A stretch of DNA of 64,000 bases from Pseudomonas sp. LS-2 (GTDB taxonomy: Bacteria > Pseudomonadota > Gammaproteobacteria > Pseudomonadales > Pseudomonadaceae). The stretch spans positions 157,196 to 221,195 of the forward strand of contig NZ_QXTJ01000002.1 of NCBI RefSeq assembly GCF_003605735.1, in the 5' to 3' direction. Positions 1 through 8,263 of this stretch are shown here, one piece after another (the stretch's first letter is position 1; each line of letters begins with the position of its first letter). The position numbers were made by a program, and so were the translations under genes. The notes under the pieces are model-generated. The model was not told the DNA's origin. It did no database searches and was given only the letters and a program-made list of their open reading frames with translations.

Positions 1-1
1 A

Positions 2-1450
2 CCGGACATCACGGTCTGCTGCCGATATATCAATACCCAAGGCGAGGAACGTGTCACTCGCCTTTCTGCTCGCCAGCTACCCGACGGTGGTTTTCGCGGA
101 ACCGCCACTGATATTACTGAGGAGGTCGAAGCGCGTCGGCGAATTGAGTTTTTATCTCAGCACGATGCCCTCACAGGTCTTCCAAACCGTGTCAGGCTGC
201 AAGAGTTTCTGGATGGGAAATTCAAGGCGCTGCCGACCAAAGAGCAGCCGCTGGTCATGCTCAGTCTGGACCTGGACAGATTCAAACCTGTGAATGATCT
301 GCTGGGACACGCTGCCGGTGACCGAGTGCTCAACGACATTTCGGCTCGGCTCTCGGAGTGTGTTCGCCACGGAGATCTGGTAGCGCGTGTAGGCGGGGAT
401 GAGTTCGTGCTGATTCTCACCGATGCGAAGGATCCGCAGGAGATTGAGTCGTTATGCCGCCGTCTCATTGAGTCGATCGAACTGCCTGTGGTGATCGATG
501 ACCAGGAAGTGTTTGTCAGCGCCAGCATTGGTATCGCGATGGCGCCGACCGACGCGCGCGAGGCTGCCGAGTTGCTGCGTTACGCAGACATCGCCCTATA
601 TGAGGCGAAAGCCGGCGGTCGCAGCACCTGGCGTTTTTATGCCGGTGACATGAATGCTCGCATCATCGAGCGGCGTCGCCTGGAGCGGGATCTGCGATTC
701 GCGATCAAGCATGGAGAACTGAGGTTGCACTTCCAGCCCCGGTTCAGGATCGCTGACGGCAAGATGGTAGGGGCCGAAGCGTTGGTGCGCTGGCAACATC
801 CTCAGAGAGGGTTGGTATCGCCGGAGACGTTTATACCGATTGCCGAAGAAACGGGGCTGATTTTACCGTTGGGCGACTGGGTCATGAGGACAGCATGCAG
901 CTATGCAGCGCAATGGCCGTCCCACCTTTTCGTTTCGGTGAATCTCTCTCCCGCTGAATTCAAGCGCGGTAATCTGATTTCACGGGTTCAACAGGCCCTC
1001 GTGGAGAGCAGCATTGCACCGTCTCGCGTTGAGTTCGAGATCACAGAGGGTGTGATGCTCGAGGACGCCGTCGGTGCTTTGGAGGTGATGCACAAACTCA
1101 AACGCCTCGGGGTTCGCATCGCCATGGATGACTTTGGTACCGGATATTCTTCACTGAGCTATCTTCGCACCTTTCCATTTGATGGCCTGAAGATAGACCG
1201 CTCCTTTCTGACCCGCCTGGGTGAGAGTGAAGACGACCAGACCATCGTTCAGGCGATTGTCGGTCTGGGTAAGGCGCTTTCGTTGACCGTGACAGCGGAA
1301 GGCATTGAAACGGCCGAACATCTGGCGTTGTTGAAAGCGGTGGCCTGCGAAGAAGGTCAAGGCTACTTCCTGAGTCGTCCACTGGAAGCGGAGGCCTTTG
1401 ATGCACTGCTGGGCGAGACGCAACGCTTAGAGTTGGATATGAAGCGTTGA
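2..1450 (+). CDS. PAS/PAC-GGDEF-EAL cyclic-di-GMP enzyme, 5' end outside window
   Basis: Membrane-signalling or cytosolic regulator that should make and/or break cyclic di-GMP. The frame is open from base 2, so the N-terminus lies outside the window. The first visible residues look like the end of a PAC motif (FRGTATDITE), followed by the linker HDALTGLPNR that opens GGDEF domains. The GGDEF motif is intact (ARVGGDEF), and an RxxD inhibitory site (RHGD) lies five residues before it. The EAL domain has EALVRW, the DDFGTGYSS loop, the LKIDRSF lysine and the AEGIET glutamate, so both domains look catalytically competent. Which activity dominates cannot be read from sequence. An inverted repeat (AGCGTTG/CAACGCT, 1443-1463) overlaps the stop codon and may help terminate transcription. 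Confidence 0.93.
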   Translation, partial: PDITVCCRYINTQGEERVTRLSARQLPDGGFRGTATDITEEVEARRRIEFLSQHDALTGLPNRVRLQEFLDGKFKALPTKEQPLVMLSLDLDRFKPVNDLLGHAAGDRVLNDISARLSECVRHGDLVARVGGDEFVLILTDAKDPQEIESLCRRLIESIELPVVIDDQEVFVSASIGIAMAPTDAREAAELLRYADIALYEAKAGGRSTWRFYAGDMNARIIERRRLERDLRFAIKHGELRLHFQPRFRIADGKMVGAEALVRWQHPQRGLVSPETFIPIAEETGLILPLGDWVMRTACSYAAQWPSHLFVSVNLSPAEFKRGNLISRVQQALVESSIAPSRVEFEITEGVMLEDAVGALEVMHKLKRLGVRIAMDDFGTGYSSLSYLRTFPFDGLKIDRSFLTRLGESEDDQTIVQAIVGLGKALSLTVTAEGIETAEHLALLKAVACEEGQGYFLSRPLEAEAFDALLGETQRLELDMKR

Positions 1451-1755
1451 GCGAAGCAACGCTCACGACTGTGGGCCGGACTTTTCCACGCGACACAAGG
1501 CGCGCAGGAGTTGCCCGGCGACTATGCAGATTAACGTCTCCTTTTGAGCAAAGCCCAATTCAGTTAGCGTCAGTGCATCGGGTACAACATTCTAAGTCGC
1601 GTCTGAGGAGACGACCTCCCAGACCCTCTGGAGCGCAGGCGTCATCGTGTCTGGTGATAAAGGGGAGAGGTTATCCAGGCAGAGGCGCTCAGCGCGATGC
1701 GCGGCCGACTATACGACAGCGGCTCGCGCAGCGCCTCCCCCTGATCGCTACAGGT
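1451..1755. other. Intergenic region, no gene seen
   Basis: About 300 bases between the GGDEF-EAL gene and the convergent propeller gene. One reading frame continues through it on the plus strand, but its product is Arg/Ser-rich, low in complexity and lacks a ribosome-binding site, so I do not call it. Apart from the small hairpin at the upstream stop codon I see no feature. Confidence 0.5.
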
Positions 1756-3216
1756 TCAAGGGCTGACCTGAACCTGCTTCAGCTCGCCTGATTGGTCGGG
1801 CTTACCCCCCACTATAACGAGGTAGCGGCGCTGTTCGGGAACATCGTTCTGCACGATTTGCCGGATTGGCCCAATCGTATTGACGATGGCTGACCCGGCT
1901 GGATTGGTCATGAATGTGGCCAACGGCTCCAATTTGCCGCCGCCGTCCATGTTTTCGGCAAGCGCCAGAGTATAGGGCTGCTTCGGCTCAAGCCCCGTAA
2001 CGGCAGCCTGGAGGACTTGGGTGAGCCCTTGATTGAAAAGCGTGACGCTGGTTGGAGCCCGGTCTTCGCTTTTGCCTTGATCACTCAAGGTCAGATGAAC
2101 GGCTTGACCGGCCACACCTAAGGGAACGAGGTTATCCGTCCCCGATCCGGACGCAACCGCCCTCGGAACATATGCAACGGCTTGTGGCGCCTGACCAATC
2201 GGGATATTCGCGACGACCTTATTGGTTAGCGTATCAATGACTGCAAAAGCGTCTGCGTTCTCCAGGCCGACATAAATCCTGGTGCCATCTCCGGACGGCC
2301 AAATGCCATGTGGCAAATTGCCGACAGCGATTGTAGCGACCTTTTCGAAGGTATCAGTCCTGAATACTTGAACTTGATTTAACCCGCCAACGGTGATGTA
2401 AGCGAACGAACCATTGGCATTGTTTACGAGATTCACGTGGTTGGCGATAGGTCCGACGTCCAACGTCTTGAGCAGTTTGAATGGGGGAGTGGCCTCAAAT
2501 ACCTGCGCCTTTCCGACATCCTTCAATGTGAACCAGACCTGCTTGCCATCTGCCGACGCCGCAATGTTCGGGCAAAACGGACTGGCCTGTGCAACATGTC
2601 CGACGATCTCGTGGGTCGCCACTGACACCACTACGGTTTCGGGATTGAACGAAGAACAGATGTATCCGTACTTTCCGTCAGGCGAGAAAATTTGCATCCC
2701 GGGACCGGCGGGGGTTTTTATTCTTTGTTTCTCTTCATAGGTATGGGCGTCGAGCACAGAAACGTAGTCCTCCCCCCGCACTGTTACCCATACCTCCCTG
2801 CCGTTCGGTGTAAAGAATGCCTCATGAGGGGCACGCCCTACGTACGTCTTGTGCTTGACGGTGTTGGTCTGGGTGTCAATAAACGACACCGAGTTAGTGC
2901 CAATTGACACAACAGCGAGGGTTTTGTGGTCAGGCGAAAAACCCAGTCCGTGCACCAATACCTCACCACGATAGAGAGGACTCAGGTTACCTGGCTGAGG
3001 ATCACCCAAGCTGATGACTCCCAGCAATTTGTTGTCCACTGGATCGCTGACTGAGAGTGTGTTGGAGAACTGCTCGGCAGCGTAAAGACGATGTTGATGC
3101 GTGATTGGAATATTGTCAGCGGACGCCTTGCCTGGAATTTGGCCTGCTTGAAGAGAGCCGGAGGCAGTGATCAAAGCACACACCAGGAGAGCGGGCGGAA
3201 AACTTAGCAATCTCAT
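1756..3216 (-). CDS. Secreted YVTN-type beta-propeller protein
   Basis: Predicted exported protein of 486 residues. Residues 1-24 form a signal peptide ending LQA before G25. From about residue 45 to 350 there are repeated propeller blades of the YVTN/surface-antigen type, such as GFSPDHKTLAVVSIGTNSVS, FFTPNGREVWVTV and IFSPDGKYGYIC. The last 130 residues lack blades and may be a separate beta domain. Such propellers usually bind partners or metal/redox proteins; no catalytic residue can be assigned. AAGGA sits correctly before the ATG. It follows the DUF305 gene on the same strand after 23 bases, so the two are probably co-transcribed and both products are exported. Confidence 0.85.
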   Translation of the reverse strand: MRLLSFPPALLVCALITASGSLQAGQIPGKASADNIPITHQHRLYAAEQFSNTLSVSDPVDNKLLGVISLGDPQPGNLSPLYRGEVLVHGLGFSPDHKTLAVVSIGTNSVSFIDTQTNTVKHKTYVGRAPHEAFFTPNGREVWVTVRGEDYVSVLDAHTYEEKQRIKTPAGPGMQIFSPDGKYGYICSSFNPETVVVSVATHEIVGHVAQASPFCPNIAASADGKQVWFTLKDVGKAQVFEATPPFKLLKTLDVGPIANHVNLVNNANGSFAYITVGGLNQVQVFRTDTFEKVATIAVGNLPHGIWPSGDGTRIYVGLENADAFAVIDTLTNKVVANIPIGQAPQAVAYVPRAVASGSGTDNLVPLGVAGQAVHLTLSDQGKSEDRAPTSVTLFNQGLTQVLQAAVTGLEPKQPYTLALAENMDGGGKLEPLATFMTNPAGSAIVNTIGPIRQIVQNDVPEQRRYLVIVGGKPDQSGELKQVQVSP

Positions 3217-3239
3217 GATATTTCCTTCAGAGGAGGGCG

Positions 3240-3671
3240 TTATGGATGGGTCGCTGACACTTGGGTCGGCGCGGCTTCAGACGCTGGTAACGGGTCGCCC
3301 ATTGCCTGTCGCATTGCGGCGATTTCCTGCAGCTGATCGACAATGATTTCCTGCGCTATTCGCCTGAGCTGTTCATTGCGACCGTACTTGAGCATCGTCA
3401 TCGCCATGTCGATCGCGCCTTGGTGATGCGCGCTCATGCTGGTCACGAAATCACGATCAATATCGCCAGAAGCGGGGACATCCATGCCCGCCATCATTTT
3501 GCTCATCGCAGCAGCATTTTCGGCAGCAAACGATGCCTGCGCCTGGCCATCGCTCGATGAATCGTGCATATGTCCAGCGTCGGCAAACGTCGCTGACATC
3601 CAACTGATGGTCGCAAGTCCCACCCACCAAAGTGCTCTGCGAGGCCCCAGCCTGCTTTTGAAATTAATCAT
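3240..3671 (-). CDS. DUF305 family exported protein
   Basis: A 143-residue protein with a signal peptide or anchor (residues about 10-31), a His/Met-rich stretch (GHMHDSSSDG, MSKMMAGMD) and the DUF305 core: FVTSMSAHHQGAIDMAMTML, then EIIVDQLQEIAAMRQ. DUF305 proteins are ferritin-like helical proteins often found in copper-related neighbourhoods; function is otherwise unknown. A longer frame starts at 3782, but the ATG at 3671 has an AGAGAG ribosome-binding site just before it and gives a proper signal peptide, so I start there. First gene of a likely two-gene operon with the propeller gene. The His/Met content suggests, but does not prove, metal binding. Confidence 0.85.
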   Translation of the reverse strand: MINFKSRLGPRRALWWVGLATISWMSATFADAGHMHDSSSDGQAQASFAAENAAAMSKMMAGMDVPASGDIDRDFVTSMSAHHQGAIDMAMTMLKYGRNEQLRRIAQEIIVDQLQEIAAMRQAMGDPLPASEAAPTQVSATHP

Positions 3672-3827
3672 GTCGAACCCTCTCTCTCTTTTCGTTAAAG
3701 CCAGACGGTTACCACGCGCGTTTATTCCTGAATCACTGGAGGATTTTCTCGAGTCCTCGGACCTCGCCGTGGCTTGTCCCACGAGGTCCTGATCCGGCGT
3801 GCTCGTGAATCGGCAAAGGTGGTCAGA

Positions 3828-3902
3828 CTAACAATTGTTAGGTAGGTGTTGACTTCGAGGAGAATGAGGCATAGATTCAGTCACACCTAACGAACGTTAG
3901 GT
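3828..3902 (+). promoter_or_regulatory. GST promoter bracketed by two palindromic TetR-type operators
   Basis: A promoter is visible as TTGACT (3849-3854), a 17-base spacer and TAGATT (3872-3877). Just upstream of -35 lies CTAACAATTGTTAG (3828-3841), a perfect palindrome continuing as ...GTTAGGT. Just downstream of -10, over the expected start site, lies ACCTAACGAACGTTAGGT (3885-3902) with 8-base arms. The half-site CTAAC/GTTAG is shared. A related, degenerate copy lies before the TetR gene. The inference is that the adjacent TetR protein represses the GST gene from paired sites. Confidence 0.7.
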
Positions 3903-3935
3903 AGAGTTTTCTCTTCCTTCTTTCTGGAGCTGACC

Positions 3936-4637
3936 ATGACCGCTAAACTTCAACTCTTCACATCTCCATCGGCTTTCCCCAACCCTCAACGCCTACGTCT
4001 TTTCATGCATGAAAAGGGAATCGCGGACCTGTTCGAAGAGACGATTTATGACATGGCTCCAGGAGGAGAGCAGCGCGGGTGGCGTCATCTCAATATGAAT
4101 CCATGGGGTGAAACCCCGACGCTGAAACTTGCCGACGGCAGTTTCATTTCCGAAACGGCAGCTATCGTTCGCTATCTTGATCAGTCCTATCCAGGTCGCA
4201 AGATCATGGGCGAGACCGCATTGGAGCAAGGGCTCGATAACATGTGGGATAACCGGGTCTGGGTGCATATCCTTTACCGCATCGTGACGGCGTTTCACGT
4301 GTTGCACACCGGGTTGGGCTTCAAGCTTGAACTGACGAAGAACGAGGCGTGGGGCGAGCACTGCCGCAAGGAAGCGTTAGCCCATGCAGCGTTGGTCAAT
4401 CGTCATCTGTCCGATGGTCGTGAGTGGCTGCTGGGCGGCGATGCCCCAACTTTCTCTGACATCACGCTGGCAACCGCGATTGCCTTCTCCAAGTTTCCGG
4501 TCAATGCGACCCCTCTGGATGAGCGTTTCGAGTTCATCGACGCCTACTGGCAGCGCTGGCAGAAACGCCCGAGCTTCCAGGCTGCCTATGCTGATCGCAG
4601 CAGCGGAATCCCGGAACTGGATTCGCCGTCTGAGTGA
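3936..4637 (+). CDS. Glutathione S-transferase family protein
   Basis: Cytosolic GST of 233 residues, expected to conjugate glutathione to electrophiles or act as a thiol-dependent reductase/isomerase. The N-terminal thioredoxin fold (about 5-85) contains TSPSAFPNPQRLRL in the active-site loop and the glutathione-binding block SETAAIVRYLD; the C-terminal helical domain (about 95-215) follows, with FSDITLATAI as the typical N-capping region. No classical Tyr/Ser/Cys catalytic residue can be named with certainty. TTCTGGAGCTGACC before the ATG gives a GGAG ribosome-binding site. It is followed by a strong hairpin and then by a TetR regulator on the same strand. The promoter carries two palindromes that fit that regulator. 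Confidence 0.9.
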   Translation: MTAKLQLFTSPSAFPNPQRLRLFMHEKGIADLFEETIYDMAPGGEQRGWRHLNMNPWGETPTLKLADGSFISETAAIVRYLDQSYPGRKIMGETALEQGLDNMWDNRVWVHILYRIVTAFHVLHTGLGFKLELTKNEAWGEHCRKEALAHAALVNRHLSDGREWLLGGDAPTFSDITLATAIAFSKFPVNATPLDERFEFIDAYWQRWQKRPSFQAAYADRSSGIPELDSPSE

Positions 4638-4659
4638 TGTCCCACGGCGGGAGTAACGT

Positions 4660-4703
4660 CGTCGGGACCGCCATACACGGCGGTCCCGACGGCGCTATTT
4701 TTA
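4660..4703 (+). terminator. Terminator hairpin after GST
   Basis: CGTCGGGACCGCC (4660-4672), a 6-base loop and its exact complement (4679-4691), followed a few bases later by ATTTTT. Confidence 0.75.
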
Positions 4704-4793
4704 ACTCGGGACGCCGCGATGACGGGATGGTTTGACCAGGTCCCTCATGTGCATGAGTTGAACCGATAAAGTCCAATGACAGACCTATGGCGG

Positions 4794-4813
4794 CTACCTA
4801 ACAAAAGGTAGGG
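4794..4813 (+). promoter_or_regulatory. Degenerate TetR operator before the regulator gene
   Basis: ACCTAACAAAAGGTAGGG (4796-4813) matches the GST operator ACCTAACGAACGTTAGGT at 14 of 18 positions. It lies 57 bases before the TetR start codon. It suggests weak autoregulation by the same protein. Confidence 0.55.
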
Positions 4814-4869
4814 TTTTGATTTAGCATGGCGTTCTTCCGATAACCCGACTAACCAATGAAGGCAAAGCA

Positions 4870-5433
4870 ATGACGATCAACGCCCGAGAAGCCATTCTGC
4901 TAGCGGCGAGAAATATCGCCCAGTCCCAAGGCTACAACGGCTTGAACTTCCGCGATCTGGCCACTGAGGTCGGAATCAAGCCCGCGAGTATTTATTACCA
5001 CTTCCCGAGCAAGGCGGATCTCGGTGTCGCTGTCGCCAGGCGGTATTGGGAAGACGGCGCTGCGGCACTCGACGTGATCTCTCAGGAAACGCCAGACGCG
5101 CTTGATGCTCTGCGTCGTTTTCCCGAGATCTTTCGTCGCTCGCTTGAGGCCGATAACCGTCTCTGTCTGGGCAGCTTTGTGGGCGCTGAAACTGACAATT
5201 TGCCGGCAGAAATGACCCAGGAAATTCAGGCGTTTGCGGAAGTGAATGTCGCTTGGCTGAGCAAGCTTCTGGTAGTCGCGAACGTCTGCAAGCCAGAAGA
5301 AAGCGAGAAGCGGGCCCGTGCGATTTTTTCGGCCGTGGCGGGTGCTCAGCTTATTGCCAGAAGCCGATCGGACATTTCGCTATTTGACACACTGATAGAT
5401 ACCTATCGTGCATACGGACCGTTGCCAGCATAA
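4870..5433 (+). CDS. TetR/AcrR-family transcriptional regulator
   Basis: A 187-residue repressor-type protein. The N-terminal helix-turn-helix is clear (AILLAARNIAQSQGYNGLNF, then VGIKPASIYYHFPSKADL). The C-terminal ligand domain (about 60-187) has one conserved-looking block, LCLGSFVGAE, as in TetR proteins of the YxaF/LmrA group. Its ligand is unknown. Likely targets are its own gene and the upstream GST, because related palindromes lie before both. The pairing with a GST suggests it senses an electrophile or xenobiotic. Confidence 0.9.
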   Translation: MTINAREAILLAARNIAQSQGYNGLNFRDLATEVGIKPASIYYHFPSKADLGVAVARRYWEDGAAALDVISQETPDALDALRRFPEIFRRSLEADNRLCLGSFVGAETDNLPAEMTQEIQAFAEVNVAWLSKLLVVANVCKPEESEKRARAIFSAVAGAQLIARSRSDISLFDTLIDTYRAYGPLPA

Positions 5434-5818
5434 GTTGCTGCTGTCGACCCAAAGCTGCCCTTTGCATTCCAGTACAACTGACTTGCCTCCTTGGTCTCGG
5501 AGGACATCTGCAATCCGAGACAGGTCGACAATCCACAGCAGCAGACCAGGGACCTTTTCAATCTACGGGATACGATCCGAGCAATGGTGACTGATAGCGT
5601 TTGCTTCAGAATCGAATCAGTGATGGCGACAATGCTCCATTGATTGAAGCCCTAGGCGTTCGGTGCTAATTGTGCGCAGGCCGCCATCGTCTCCAATGCT
5701 CTATCAGGGAGCGCGTCTGCGAGAAATGTCCGGACTGATTTATGACGCAGCACCGCTTCTACCTGAGGTGTCCAGATGAGGCTTTGTGGGGTCGTTCAAA
5801 TATCAGTCTAATACTCGT
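5434..5818. other. Intergenic region, no gene seen
   Basis: About 385 bases between the TetR gene and the convergent RelA/SpoT-like gene. I see no convincing ORF, RNA gene or strong terminator. Base composition becomes AT-rich towards the right end. Confidence 0.5.
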
Positions 5819-6805
5819 CTAAAGTTTTGAACTTAAAATTTGCCGATATTTTTCTCTAGAATCTCTGACATAATCGGGCAACGTGTCTTCTCGGCTGTAA
5901 TAGAAATTATCGCTTGTGAGATCTAAAATTGTTCTGATTACACCTGAGAATCCCCACATTGGCAGTTCGGTGTCAGCGCAATCCGCCTCTTCAATTTCCA
6001 TGTCATTTAAAATAGGAAATGCATGTTCAATATTATCAACTAGTGCTTTGAGGGTAAAACCTGCCTCCCGAATATTTTCGAGCAAGCTAGGTATGTCCTC
6101 ATCATTGTAGTTTCGTTCGTTAAAGTACCTATCACGTAGAGCTAGCAAGCTGTCTGAGTTAAGCTCGTCTAGATCACTGAAATCTTGATCCAGCCTAGAA
6201 AAATCGTTTTTGTACTCGATTTTCATGTCTTTTATAGCATCAAACTGTTCGTCCGCCAATTCAATCAGTGCGCTAAGTCGATTCAGCTTTCGGCGGAGTT
6301 GCGGCGGCACGTCAGATGCTCTTTTGTACAGCAATTTGTGGCTGATTGCAGACCAGGTATGCATAAGCATAGTACGGACCTGAATTTCGGCCTTCAATCC
6401 GTCGAGGCCTCTGGCGGCAGGGTGTGTCAACCACTCATTCTTTAATTTTACGACATAGTGAAATGATCCATAGCCGAATTTATTATCGTCTAACTCATCT
6501 TGCTTGTCTTGTTTGGAGATTACGTCAAATTCATCGTCGATCAATTTGCAAGTTATATCTATATCGGTTTGGTAGTAACAGATAACTCGAATGCCACATA
6601 AATCGTCGATATTTTCAATCTGTGCTTCATAGCCCTTTTTTGTGAATTTTTCGAGAAGGGAGTTTTCGTCCTTGATTCTAGATTCTATTGCAAATATAGG
6701 CACTTTTTTTTGAGCTATCATGCCTTCCAAAGCGTCAACTAAATTGCCCATCAAACGCTCAGCCTTCGGCTTTAATTCCCGATACTGTCGAATCAGTTCT
6801 GGCAT
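5819..6805 (-). CDS. Stand-alone RelA/SpoT-domain (p)ppGpp-type synthetase
   Basis: A 328-residue protein with a single RelA/SpoT synthetase domain (about residues 25-200) and a C-terminal extension of about 125 residues without a hydrolase domain. Visible motifs: IESRIKDENSLLEK, then IDDLCGIRVICYY with the metal-binding Asp, FGYGSFHYVV in the nucleotide-stacking loop, and AEIQVRTMLMHTWSAISH with the catalytic Glu. It therefore looks active as a pyrophosphokinase. Small stand-alone synthetases make (p)ppGpp in stress; some (toxSAS, CapRel) are toxins or phage-defence effectors. A TTG start at 6892 would add 29 residues, but the ATG at 6805 begins at the family's usual place and has GGAA before it. 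The gene is much more AT-rich than its neighbours, which suggests transfer. Confidence 0.85.
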   Translation of the reverse strand: MPELIRQYRELKPKAERLMGNLVDALEGMIAQKKVPIFAIESRIKDENSLLEKFTKKGYEAQIENIDDLCGIRVICYYQTDIDITCKLIDDEFDVISKQDKQDELDDNKFGYGSFHYVVKLKNEWLTHPAARGLDGLKAEIQVRTMLMHTWSAISHKLLYKRASDVPPQLRRKLNRLSALIELADEQFDAIKDMKIEYKNDFSRLDQDFSDLDELNSDSLLALRDRYFNERNYNDEDIPSLLENIREAGFTLKALVDNIEHAFPILNDMEIEEADCADTELPMWGFSGVIRTILDLTSDNFYYSREDTLPDYVRDSREKYRQILSSKL

Positions 6806-7312
6806 GTTGCGTTCCGTCACTTGAATGCAATGTCCTGAAAGAGAAGATAAAGATTTCCATAAATGGAACCCCTCAATAATCTTGGCGCGCAATCTTTGCC
6901 ATAAAGCGGTAATTACCTACAAGCTGTGGCCAGCCAAGTTCACTAGTAGCTATAGTAGCAGTCGGAACCAAAATTCGGTAGCAACCTTGATCGACGAGCA
7001 CGCAGTAGCGTCCGCTCCTGGCCGATAGCGGTCATCCCTGAGATCTGGCAGGCAGCTGTCCATAGCGACGCCAGTATTGCGTTCGGCTTTCACGGCTTTG
7101 GTGCCGATTTAGAATCGTCAGCCGTTGAGCTGTCTAGGATGCACTTCATCGATCTCAGTGTCGTATGCTCGCTGAAGCCACCTGGTCGCTCAGAATGGAG
7201 TCAATTGTGGAGGTCAGCATCGTTCTGATGCTGCACAACTTCAGATAATATTGAGGTGGGTACGCCCTTCATCTCGAACTCCATGCCTAACCTCCCCGAA
7301 ACGTTAGCGTAG
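6806..7312. other. AT-rich upstream region of the RelA/SpoT-like gene
   Basis: About 500 bases that hold the promoter side of the synthetase gene and possibly its 29-residue upstream extension (TTG at 6892). No other ORF with a ribosome-binding site and no RNA gene is visible. Confidence 0.45.
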
Positions 7313-7570
7313 CTAATGTGTACTCAGCTTCACGATCATTCCGGCACCGGCATCTTTCGCATGTCGAAGCACCTTGCTCTCTGCCACCTGAACTCCTTTA
7401 GCAAGCTCGATGAGCAACGTGGCCTCGGCATCCAATCCTGCCTCAGCCAATCGCACCGCCATTGATAAGAGCGACGTAGAAGAGTTTTTCAGGGTGATCG
7501 CTACCTCACGCATGCTACGGATGAGTTCTGCCGTTGGAACGTTGGTAACGCCAAGTTTTTTCAAAGTCAT
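7313..7570 (-). CDS. Hypothetical small helical protein
   Basis: A possible 85-residue cytosolic protein that I do not recognise. It is predicted mostly helical (LIRSMREVAITLKNSSTSLL, AVRLAEAGLDAEATLLIELA) and rich in Ala, Leu and Lys, with no Cys, signal peptide or membrane segment. TGGATC lies before its ATG as a weak ribosome-binding site. It sits alone in an AT-rich block, about 500 bases upstream of the RelA/SpoT-like gene on the same strand, so co-transcription is possible but not shown. The amino-acid composition is protein-like, which is why I keep it. Confidence 0.5.
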   Translation of the reverse strand: MTLKKLGVTNVPTAELIRSMREVAITLKNSSTSLLSMAVRLAEAGLDAEATLLIELAKGVQVAESKVLRHAKDAGAGMIVKLSTH

Positions 7571-8263
7571 GATCCATGAAGCGCTGAAGGCCTTCGGTTG
7601 ACGACATTCGGATGATAACCCGCCTTGGAGCGAGTCAATTTTTTGTACCGCGCCTTAATGAGTTGATGACGCGCTGAGTCGGTACGACTCATTTAGGGAA
7701 ACTGTTTTGATCGTACAGGTACGGCTAAGTCAGCCGTTTAATCAGCTTAGCTACAGAGCCCACCCTAGCTCGTTTTTCGCAACTTTTTCTCTACTCAATT
7801 ATTATGATCCATGAATATAGCAATTTGACCAATAAACTTTCTAATTAGCATCTATAAATTTTAATAATGGTGGTTGCTCTGTGGGATTCTCCGTTGCGTT
7901 TTGGGAGTAGGAAAGAGTTTTCGCTAAGGCTGTCCGCTGGCGCGTTTTTAACCGTTTTTAAATTAGTGAAGCTGTCAATGTAGGTATTTTCAGCTTTGCA
8001 ATGAAAGTGTTTATCCGAAACGTGTGGTTAAGCTGTCCATTAGGGACGAGTACGATGGATGCAACATTGTCTGACCTACCAAAAACCTTTAAGTCTTTTA
8101 GTTAAATCGGCTTTGCAGGGTAAACGTTGGTATAGGTTGACCCTTACTGTTGATGAGTAGAGATTTAACAGGCGGTCGGCTGCACAGCAGGATTGATTGC
8201 TGTAGCTAAAAGGCAGGATCTTTTGGGTTGGACTTTATACTATTGATATTGAGGCTATAGCTT
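7571..8263. other. Long AT-rich intergenic region
   Basis: Almost 700 bases without a credible gene on either strand, clearly more AT-rich than the flanks. It may hold promoters for the flanking genes (for example TATACT at 8236-8241, 23 bases before the SDR start), but I see no good -35 partner. No transposase remnant, tRNA or att-like repeat is evident. Confidence 0.4.

Noticed and set aside
1447..1791. 114-residue frame after the GGDEF-EAL gene
   Set aside because: Arg/Ser/Pro-rich, no ribosome-binding site, overlaps the convergent propeller gene.
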